From NCBI GenBank assembly GCA_051306365.1, contig JBPPNC010000089.1, positions 1 to 7,344 on the forward strand: 7,344 bases of DNA, read 5' to 3'. Below are positions 1 to 4,759 of this stretch, piece after piece. This DNA comes from Svornostia sp051306365 (lineage in GTDB: Bacteria > Actinomycetota > Thermoleophilia > Solirubrobacterales > Solirubrobacteraceae). Position numbers and translations under genes: made by a program. Every line of letters begins with the position of its first letter. The stretch's first letter is position 1. The notes beneath the pieces are model-generated. The model was given only the letters and a program-made list of their open reading frames with translations, was not told where the DNA came from and made no database searches.

Positions 1-20
1 GCGCGGTAGCGTGGCGGCAG

Positions 21-992
21 ATGGCCTCGCTCAAGCCCGCGTACCTGTTCCACGGCGACGACCACGGGCGCGTGTCCGAGCGCCGTGCCGGCCTGCGGAC
101 GCTCGCCGAGAGCGGCGGGGACGCCAGCGCGCTCGAGATCCTCGAGGGCGAGGCGGCCACGCCCGACGCCGCAGCGGCCGCGCTGAACGCGATGACGTTC
201 GCGATGGGCCGCCGCGTGATCATTGTCGACGGGGTCGAGCGCTGGAAGGACGCAGAGGTCGCCGCCAGCATCGTGCCCGCCCTGGCCGCGCTGCCGCCGG
301 ACACGACGATCGCGTTCTTCGCCCGTGAGGAGGGACGCTTCAAGGTGCCCGCCGGGCTCGCGAAGGCCGTCGAGGCCGCGGGCGGCGAGGTCCGCGCCCA
401 CAACTCCATGAAGGCGCGCGAGCTCCCGCGCTGGGCGGCGAGGGAGGCGCAGCGACTCGGGATCGAGCTGGACGGCGAGGCCGCGCAGGTCCTCATCCGG
501 CTCGTCGGCGAGCGCCAGCAGCGCATCCTGCGGGAGTTGGAGAAGCTCGCGCTCGAACACGGCGCGGGCACCCGGCTCTCGGCGGACGACGTGCAGGACG
601 CCGTCGCGCAGGCGTCCGAGAAGCAGGTGTGGGGCTTCATCGACGCGCTGGTCTCCCGCGATCAGCGCGCTGCGACGGCGGCGTTCCTGCAGCTGCGCGC
701 GCAGGGCGAGTCCATGCCGCGGCTCGTGCCGCTCATGGCGCGCCGCGTCCGCGAGCTGCTCGGGATCTCGCTGCGGCTGGAGGCCGGCGAGGCGCCGCAG
801 GACATCAAGAAGACGTTCAAGGGCAGCCCGTGGGCGGCGGACAAGCGCATGGCCGAGGCGCGCAAGGCCGACCCGCAGGCGCTGCGCCGCGCGATCGAGG
901 CGCTCGCGGACCTCGAGCTGGCCACGCGCGGGGGCAGCGAGCTGGCCGAGGACACGGTGGCGCTGCGCGCCATCGACCAGATCGCTGCCTGA
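21..992 (+). CDS. holA: DNA polymerase III subunit delta
   Basis: This encodes the delta subunit of the DNA polymerase III clamp loader, which opens the beta sliding clamp and, with DnaX and delta-prime, loads it onto primed DNA in the cytoplasm. The 323-residue product has the usual family length. The N-terminus carries the 'AYLFHGDD' strand of the degenerate ATPase-like domain (about 1-125), with no Walker A motif, as expected for delta. A helical lid region follows (about 126-200, including 'ERQQRILRELEKLALE'), then a C-terminal all-helical collar domain (about 201-323, beginning near 'EKQVWGFIDAL'). The ATG at 21 was chosen because family homology begins within a few residues of it. No strong Shine-Dalgarno sequence is visible in the 20 bases before it. 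The TAG at 7-9 could end an upstream gene (comEC often precedes holA), but that cannot be shown here. In many bacteria rpsT lies close by; here about 1.8 kb of accessory DNA intervenes. Identification is firm. Confidence 0.93.
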   Translation: MASLKPAYLFHGDDHGRVSERRAGLRTLAESGGDASALEILEGEAATPDAAAAALNAMTFAMGRRVIIVDGVERWKDAEVAASIVPALAALPPDTTIAFFAREEGRFKVPAGLAKAVEAAGGEVRAHNSMKARELPRWAAREAQRLGIELDGEAAQVLIRLVGERQQRILRELEKLALEHGAGTRLSADDVQDAVAQASEKQVWGFIDALVSRDQRAATAAFLQLRAQGESMPRLVPLMARRVRELLGISLRLEAGEAPQDIKKTFKGSPWAADKRMAEARKADPQALRRAIEALADLELATRGGSELAEDTVALRAIDQIAA

Positions 993-1004
993 ACGACCGG
1001 GCGG

Positions 1005-1274
1005 TCAGCTGTCCCAGGTCTGGACCTGGCGCTGGCGGACGATGAGCCCGTCGCGGAGCTCGAGCGTCGCGAGGCACGCGACCCGCGTGCCGTCGGGGTA
1101 CCGGCAGTCGACGCGCAGCGCGCCCTTGTCTCCCGCGACGAACGCCTCGGTGACGCGGTGCTCCATGTCCCGGGCGGTGACGTCGCGCAGCTGCGCGGCG
1201 ATCTCGGCGCGGCCGTGCAGGATCACGGGGCTGCTCGGGGGATGCTCGGCGTCGATGTTCTCCAGGACGGCGTG
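1005..1274 (-). pseudogene. SnoaL-like (NTF2 fold) protein, 5'-truncated fragment
   Basis: The last ~89 codons of a SnoaL-like/NTF2-fold gene survive. The fragment reads 'AVLENIDAEHPPSSPVILHG' and runs through 'ARDMEHRV' to 'QVQTWDS' at the stop. This matches the second half of small cone-fold proteins in which a hydrophobic pocket is closed by beta strands; I recognise it from the pattern 'hPPs.P..l.GR..Ia..l.d' followed by four strands. Family members run about 120-140 residues, so roughly the first 30-40 codons and the start are gone. Homology ends near 1274, and a few bases beyond it a different gene begins on the opposite strand. The surviving frame is undamaged and keeps the GC-rich codon use of its neighbours, so the truncation looks recent. 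By coincidence the fragment is in frame with the start codon of the methyltransferase remnant at 1691, so an automatic annotation would probably call 1005-1691 one gene. A specific substrate or activity cannot be assigned. Confidence 0.7.
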
Positions 1275-1283
1275 GACGGGCGG

Positions 1284-1487
1284 GTGACGATCTCGTGCAT
1301 GGTCTCCGACCTGATCTTCGAGTGGCGTCTGCGCGAGGCCGACGGCGGCGGCACGCAGGTGGAGGTCCACGTCGAGATCCCCGAGGCGGAGGCGCACCGG
1401 CTCGAGGACCAGCGCGCCTCCGTCGGCGCCTCGCTGCGCCGTCTCGTGGACCTCGCCGCTACGGCTTCGCCTCCAGCACCAGGTTGA
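1284..1487 (+). pseudogene. SRPBCC/AHSA1-family protein, 5'-truncated fragment
   Basis: About 55-60 codons of an SRPBCC (START/Bet v1-like, AHSA1 subgroup) gene are readable, from 'VTISCMVSDLIFEWRLREAD' through 'VEVHVEIPEAEAHRLEDQRA' to 'GASLRRLVDLAA'. The segment 'LIFEWRLREADGG..VEVHVEIPE' is the last antiparallel strand pair, and 'HRLEDQRASVGASLRRL' is the long C-terminal helix that closes the ligand pocket. The first ~80-100 residues expected for the family are absent: upstream of about 1284 the DNA belongs to the SnoaL-like fragment on the other strand. The frame ends at a TGA (1485-1487) lying inside the convergent methyltransferase remnant, so the last ~8 residues may not be original. 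The frame stays open further left to 1158, but that stretch is only the antisense of the SnoaL-like fragment. AHSA1-type SRPBCC genes often sit with small regulators or methyltransferases, which fits an accessory cluster here. I judge it non-functional. Confidence 0.65.
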
Positions 1488-1691
1488 ACGGCGTCTCGGT
1501 CGCCCGGCGTAGCCGGCTGAAGCCGCCCTGGCGGCGGGTCCGTCGTCGGCGAGGTTGCGGTACAGGCCGAGGCGGTCGCCGATGCGCACGAGCGGCGCGC
1601 TGGTGATCGCGCCCATGTCGGCGACGAACCTGCCCATGAACTCTTCGACCTTGGCCTCGTCGATGTGCGGTGCGGACGCGTGGGTGGACAT
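1459..1691 (-). pseudogene. Class I SAM-dependent methyltransferase remnant (internal deletion)
   Basis: Two ends of one methyltransferase gene lie next to each other. Codons 1-54 (1691 down to 1530) encode 'VEEFMGRFVADMGAITSAPL' followed by 'VRIGDRLGLYRNLADDGP', the helical/winged-helix N-terminal domain of ~350-residue class I methyltransferases. A different frame (1527 down to the TAG at 1459-1461) encodes 'GGFSRLRRATETPFNLVLEA' then KP-stop, the typical last strands of the same family. The whole SAM-binding Rossmann core, about 270-280 residues, is missing and the frame is shifted at the junction (about 1528-1535). A GC-rich palindrome, GCCGCC-CT-GGCGGC (1522-1535), sits exactly at that junction. 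The start is well supported by an AAGGAG ribosome binding site five bases upstream. Reading on in the N-terminal frame passes antisense through the SRPBCC fragment and enters the SnoaL-like fragment in frame, giving a 228-codon open frame to 1005. With no SAM-binding site it cannot methylate anything. Confidence 0.75.
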
Positions 1692-1696
1692 GCCGG

Positions 1697-1702
1697 CTCC
1701 TT
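1697..1702 (-). promoter_or_regulatory. Ribosome binding site of the methyltransferase remnant
   Basis: On the minus strand AAGGAG lies five bases before the ATG at 1691-1689. It is the best Shine-Dalgarno match among the gene starts in this window; most other starts here have weak or no such site. It supports 1691 as the original start of the methyltransferase, and it means the chimeric 228-codon frame could in principle still be translated. Confidence 0.7.
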
Positions 1703-1740
1703 GGTGGAGGGAGAACGGTCCAGTGCAGCGTCGTGCGGGT

Positions 1741-1780
1741 GCGTCAGCGGGGCGTCACTGGCGCGTCAACGCCGGCGTCC
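1741..1780 (+). repeat. Helically phased GCGTCA direct repeats
   Basis: GCGTCA occurs at 1741-1746, 1752-1757 and 1763-1768, exactly 11 bp apart, with a one-mismatch copy GCGTCC at 1775-1780. Repeats spaced at one helical turn put the same face of DNA toward a bound protein, as in some tandem-site operators. The unit is only six bases in a GC-rich background, so chance is possible. It lies between two divergent starts, where an operator would be expected. Confidence 0.3.
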
Positions 1781-1791
1781 GCCGCGCCCGC

Positions 1792-1915
1792 CGTGGCGTG
1801 TTTGGGGGACTCCACGCGCAGTGCGCGCCACGGTGCCTCGGCCCGCGCGGGGCAGGGGGGGCGAGTTCCAGCGCCGTGGCGCCTATGAGGGGTGATGACC
1901 CCCAAACACGCCACG
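1792..1915. repeat. 17-bp perfect inverted repeat around the AbiEi/DUF559 start
   Basis: The left arm CGTGGCGTGTTTGGGGG (1792-1808) is the exact reverse complement of the right arm CCCCCAAACACGCCACG (1899-1915). The arms are 90 bp apart. The right arm begins immediately after the candidate start codons (GTG 1892, ATG 1895) and covers codons 3-8. AbiEi antitoxins are known to repress their own operon by binding inverted repeats in the promoter, so an operator role is a reasonable inference. Alternatively the arms could be ends of a small mobile remnant or could pair in the mRNA around the start codon. The A/T run inside each arm (TGTTTG) stands out from the local GC-rich background. Confidence 0.55.
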
Positions 1916-2803
1916 CCACTCGACGTCGGCCTCGCCCAGCTCGCTTCGCGCCAGCACGGCGTCGTCAGCGTCCGCCAGCTCCTCGCGCTCGGCTTCACCC
2001 GTGACCAGATCCGCTTCCGGATCGCAACGGGGCGCTTGCATCGCCTGCACCGCGGCGTCTACGCCGTCGGGCACACGGCGCTGCCGTGGCAGGGGCCGTA
2101 CGTCGCGGCGGTGCTCGTCGCGGGGGAGGGCGCGGTGCTCAGCCACGCGAGCGCCGCCGCGTGGTGGGCCATCCGGCCGCGCCCGAGCGGGAACATGCAT
2201 GTGACGATCCCGCGGAACACCGGCCGGGGGCGGCACCGCCGCGTCACGATCCACCGTGCGCGGGCGCTCAGGCCCGACGAGGTGACGAACCGCCACGGGC
2301 TGCCGGTCACCACCGTGGCGCGGACGCTGCTCGACTACACCGGCACGGCACCCCGTCATCTCGCCGACCGGGCCGTCGAGCTCGCGGTCAGCCGGCGACT
2401 CGTCGGCCCGGAGGTTCACGAGGTCATGCGCGCGCACCCCAACGCGCGCGGCATCCCGACGCTGCGTGCGCTTCTGCGGGAGCACGGCGACCACGGCAAC
2501 TGGCGGCAGAGCGACTTCGAGGCGTACATCATCGACATCTGCCGCACCCACGGGATCCCTCTCCCGCAGACGAACGTCCCGCTGCTCGGGGAGGTCGTCG
2601 ACGCCTACTGGCCCGAGTACCGCGTGGTTGCCGAGCCCGACGGGATGACGTGGCACGGCACACGGGCGGCGGCGCGAAGGGACCGCAGGGACGACGGGGT
2701 CCGGATGGCGAACGGCGTCATCACCGTCCGGATCACCGACGAGCAGGCAGAGCGGGACAGCCGCGCGGTGGCGGCCGCCATCATCGGCGCGATGCGCCGA
2801 TAG
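1892..2803 (+). CDS. AbiEi-type winged-helix / DUF559 (Vsr-like endonuclease fold) protein
   Basis: The 303-residue protein combines an N-terminal AbiEi-like helix-turn-helix (about 12-58, 'ASRQHGVVSVRQLLALGF' and 'LHRLHRGVYAVG') with a C-terminal DUF559 domain (about 195-303) of the PD-(D/E)XK/Vsr-like fold. In the latter, D237 ('VVDAYWPEYRVVAEPDG'), E248, D250, H255 and the 'ARRDRRDDGVRMANG' segment match the family pattern VD...vvE.DG..wHg...RD..R. Such proteins are common in high-GC Actinobacteria, often in many copies, and are annotated as type IV antitoxin-like; their real job is not established. No AbiEii-type nucleotidyltransferase toxin lies beside it, so it is a solo gene. The start is GTG 1892 or ATG 1895: no other in-frame start precedes the conserved region. 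GAGGGGTGATG overlaps the start and resembles the extended anti-Shine-Dalgarno complement, but its spacing is too short to be ideal. It ends only 3 bp from the convergent rpsT stop. Confidence 0.82.
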   Translation: MMTPKHATPLDVGLAQLASRQHGVVSVRQLLALGFTRDQIRFRIATGRLHRLHRGVYAVGHTALPWQGPYVAAVLVAGEGAVLSHASAAAWWAIRPRPSGNMHVTIPRNTGRGRHRRVTIHRARALRPDEVTNRHGLPVTTVARTLLDYTGTAPRHLADRAVELAVSRRLVGPEVHEVMRAHPNARGIPTLRALLREHGDHGNWRQSDFEAYIIDICRTHGIPLPQTNVPLLGEVVDAYWPEYRVVAEPDGMTWHGTRAAARRDRRDDGVRMANGVITVRITDEQAERDSRAVAAAIIGAMRR

Positions 2804-2806
2804 GAC

Positions 2807-3070
2807 CTACGCCAGTGACTTGTACAGCCGCGCGGCGCGGGACTTCTTGCGCGCGCCGTTGTTGCGGTGCAGCGCGCCGCGCTTGACGGCCTTGTCGATC
2901 GTCGACACGAGCTCACGATGCTCGGTGGCGGCGGTGTCGGCGTCCTTCGCGGCCACCGCAGCCTCGAGGCGGCGGAAGTAGGTCTTGATCGCGGACGTGT
3001 AGCGGCGGTTCTCCAGCCGCTCACGCTCGGAGCGCAGGATGCGCTTCTTCTGAGAATGGATATTCGCCAT
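2807..3070 (-). CDS. rpsT: 30S ribosomal protein S20
   Basis: S20 is a small basic three-helix-bundle protein that binds 16S rRNA early in assembly of the 30S subunit. The 87-residue product begins 'MANIHSQKKRILRSERERLE', the diagnostic S20 N-terminus, and continues with 'RRYTSAIKTYFRRLEAAV' and the conserved 'GALHRNNGARKKSRAARLYK' near the end; the length is typical. The frame is open 18 codons further upstream, but S20 homology starts exactly at this ATG, and the longer form would overlap murJ. There is no Shine-Dalgarno sequence in front (CGCCTTCTCCC precedes the ATG), which suggests a leaderless or nearly leaderless mRNA. It diverges from murJ across 29 bp and converges on the AbiEi/DUF559 gene with a 3-bp gap and no visible terminator. 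Identification is essentially certain. Confidence 0.97.
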   Translation of the reverse strand: MANIHSQKKRILRSERERLENRRYTSAIKTYFRRLEAAVAAKDADTAATEHRELVSTIDKAVKRGALHRNNGARKKSRAARLYKSLA

Positions 3071-3081
3071 GGGAGAAGGCG

Positions 3082-3088
3082 TAGAGTA
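3082..3088. promoter_or_regulatory. Overlapping bidirectional -10 elements for rpsT and murJ
   Basis: The 29 bp between the divergent starts contain TAGAGTA. On the plus strand TAGAGT (3082-3087) fits TANNNT and ends 12 bases before the murJ ATG. On the minus strand TACTCT (3088-3083) also fits TANNNT and ends 12 bases before the rpsT ATG. Both would put transcription starts about five bases before the start codons, agreeing with the absence of Shine-Dalgarno sequences on either side. No good -35 hexamer is visible in either direction. Symmetric, overlapping -10 elements are a known layout of bidirectional bacterial promoters; its use here is inferred. Confidence 0.45.
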
Positions 3089-3099
3089 GCGCGCCGCCG

Positions 3100-4701
3100 A
3101 TGGCCGACCGCTCCCGACCACCACGCGCTGGCCAGGGCCGGATCGCGCGGAACACCGCGATCTTCAGCATCGCCACCGGTCTGTCGCGCATCGCGGGCAT
3201 GGGCCGTGAGGTCGTCGCGTCCAGCTATTTCGGGACATCCGGCGCCTTCAGCGCGTTCACGATCGCGTTCCAGGTCCCCACGCTCGTGCGCAATCTGTTC
3301 GCCGACAGCGCGCTCTCCGCGGCGTTCGTCCCGGTCTTCACCGAGTTGCTGGAGAAGGACAAGCGCAAGGACGCGTTCATGCTCGCCACGACGTTCCTGG
3401 CGATCATCGTCGGCGCGCTCGGGCTGCTGTCCGTCGGGTTCTTCTTCGCGGCGCCGCACGTCATGCCGCTGTTCACCGGCAAGGAGTTCACGGAGGAGCT
3501 CGACCAGCTGACGATCGGCCTGAGCCAGGTGCTGTTCCCGATCGTGCTGCTGCTCGGGGTCAACGGCCTCCTGGTCGGGATCCTCATGGCGTACGACCAC
3601 TTCACGATCCCGGCGATCAGCCCGCTGGTGTGGAACGTCGTGATCATCGTCACGCTCGTCGCCACCCAGCCGCTGTTCGAGGGCGACGACCAGCTGTACG
3701 CGTATGCGATCGGGATCCTGCTCGGCACCGCGGTGCAGCTGGCCATGGCGATCCCGGTGCTCCGGCGGCTCGATTTCCAGTGGGCCCGGCACATCAACGT
3801 CCGCGACCCGCGGGTCGGGCGGGTCCTCATCCTCATGCTCCCGGTCACCCTGGGGCTGGGGCTCATCAACTTCAACCAGCTCATCAGCTCGCTGCTGGCG
3901 TCCGAGGTCAGCGAGGAGGCGCCGCGCGCCATCGACGCGGCGTTCCGCATCTACATGCTGCCCCAGGGGATGTTCAGCGTCGCGATCGCCACGGTGCTGT
4001 TCCCGACGCTGAGCCGGCTCGCCGCCCGTCGCGACTACGAGGACCTGCGGGGCCTCATGGGGACGGGGATGCGGCAGATCATCCTGCTGCTCGTCCCATC
4101 GGCGGCGGCGTGCCTGGTTCTGGCCGAGCCGATCACGCGCCTGGTCTACCAGCGCGGGGAGTTCGACGCCGACTCCACGGAGCTCGTCTCCCAGGCGTTG
4201 TTCTGGTTTCAGTTCAGCCTGCCGTTCGCCGGGGTGAACCTGCTGCTGACGCGCACCTTCTTCAGCCTGCAGAAGCCGTGGATGCCGACCGCGCTGGCGG
4301 TCGGGTCGCTGACCATCAACGTCGGCCTGGCGCTCCTGCTGTACGAGCCGTACGGGGTCCCCGGAATCGTGGTCGCGACCGCCGCGGCGAGCGCTGCGAT
4401 GTCGTTCGCCCAGAGCTGGGCGCTGCGGGGCCAGCTCGGGGGACGGCTCGAGGGCGGCCAGACGTTCCGGGCCACGCTGAAGGTCCTGGTGGCGTCCGCG
4501 GCGCTCGGCGGCGTGACCTACGCGGTGTGGTGGGGCCTGAACGATCTGCTCGGTGTGTCGCTGCCCGCGCAGATCGTAAGCGTCGGGCTCGGCCTGACCG
4601 CCGGCGCCGCCACCTACCTGATCCTGGTCCGCATCTTGCAGATTCCCGAGTGGCTGACCATCGAAAAGGCGCTCAGAGCGAGGATCTTCCGCTCGACTTG
4701 A
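3100..4701 (+). CDS. murJ: Lipid II flippase MurJ (MviN family)
   Basis: MurJ moves the peptidoglycan precursor lipid II across the cytoplasmic membrane; it belongs to the MOP exporter superfamily. The 533-residue product is close to the usual ~510-550, with a short basic cytoplasmic N-terminus and about 14 hydrophobic segments. Family landmarks are 'GLSRIAGMGREVVASSYFG' (about 27-45), 'PTLVRNLFADSALSAAFVPV' (60-79) and 'MLPQGMFSVAIATVLFPTLS' (about 286-305). By alignment from memory with E. coli MurJ, cavity arginines R18, R24, R52 and R270 correspond to R30, R36, R64 and R283, all present, while D39 corresponds to S51. The ATG at 3100 was chosen because a basic lead and TM1 follow directly; it has no Shine-Dalgarno sequence and sits 12 bases from a -10-like element. 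The gene diverges from rpsT. A 58-bp gap without a clear terminator precedes the next gene. A long minus-strand open frame across it is a codon-bias shadow. Confidence 0.94.
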   Translation: MADRSRPPRAGQGRIARNTAIFSIATGLSRIAGMGREVVASSYFGTSGAFSAFTIAFQVPTLVRNLFADSALSAAFVPVFTELLEKDKRKDAFMLATTFLAIIVGALGLLSVGFFFAAPHVMPLFTGKEFTEELDQLTIGLSQVLFPIVLLLGVNGLLVGILMAYDHFTIPAISPLVWNVVIIVTLVATQPLFEGDDQLYAYAIGILLGTAVQLAMAIPVLRRLDFQWARHINVRDPRVGRVLILMLPVTLGLGLINFNQLISSLLASEVSEEAPRAIDAAFRIYMLPQGMFSVAIATVLFPTLSRLAARRDYEDLRGLMGTGMRQIILLLVPSAAACLVLAEPITRLVYQRGEFDADSTELVSQALFWFQFSLPFAGVNLLLTRTFFSLQKPWMPTALAVGSLTINVGLALLLYEPYGVPGIVVATAAASAAMSFAQSWALRGQLGGRLEGGQTFRATLKVLVASAALGGVTYAVWWGLNDLLGVSLPAQIVSVGLGLTAGAATYLILVRILQIPEWLTIEKALRARIFRST

Positions 4702-4745
4702 GATTTCTGGACGAATGATTGATCCGGGTTTCGGCACCTCGGCCC

Positions 4746-4751
4746 GATAGT
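4746..4751 (+). promoter_or_regulatory. Possible -10 element for a leaderless GGDEF-gene transcript
   Basis: GATAGT matches four of six positions of TATAAT and ends eight bases before the ATG at 4760, which would put the transcription start at or next to the A of the start codon. TTGATC at 4719-4724 resembles a -35 hexamer, but the 21-bp spacer is too long for a standard promoter. Only a poor GGGG lies directly before the ATG, so a leaderless transcript is plausible. This part of the murJ-GGDEF gap is less GC-rich than its surroundings. Confidence 0.3.
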
Positions 4752-4759
4752 TCGGGGCA

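Larger units (their letters stand above)
1692..1891. other. Intergenic region between divergent methyltransferase remnant and AbiEi/DUF559 gene
   Basis: These 200 bp separate two divergent starts. They hold the methyltransferase ribosome binding site, three GCGTCA copies at 11-bp spacing, a small odd-centred palindrome (GCGCA-G-TGCGC, around 1816-1826) and the left arm of a 17-bp inverted repeat whose right arm overlaps the AbiEi/DUF559 start. I see no convincing -35/-10 pair for either gene, no hairpin followed by a T run and no RNA gene. Several frames are open, but none has recognisable protein character. Confidence 0.6.

Noticed and set aside
1..9. End of an upstream gene (GCG CGG TAG)
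   Set aside because: Two codons and a stop are not enough to identify a gene; comEC would be expected upstream of holA, but nothing here proves it.
995..1006. GACCG-GG-CGGTC hairpin just after holA as a terminator
   Set aside because: A five-base stem with a two-base loop and no following T run is too weak to support a terminator call.
1005..1691. A single intact 228-residue gene
   Set aside because: Its ends match two unrelated families, and the middle is antisense to an SRPBCC fragment and to the out-of-frame methyltransferase C-terminus. I treat it as chance fusion of remnants, though translation cannot be excluded.
3071..3124. Longer S20 with 18 extra N-terminal residues starting at 3124
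   Set aside because: S20 homology starts exactly at the ATG at 3070; the extension would overlap murJ and lacks family character.
2605..4737. 710-codon open frame on the minus strand
   Set aside because: It lies antisense to murJ and rpsT-side sequence, is very rich in R, E, D and Q with no domain pattern, and is explained by GC-biased third positions of murJ.
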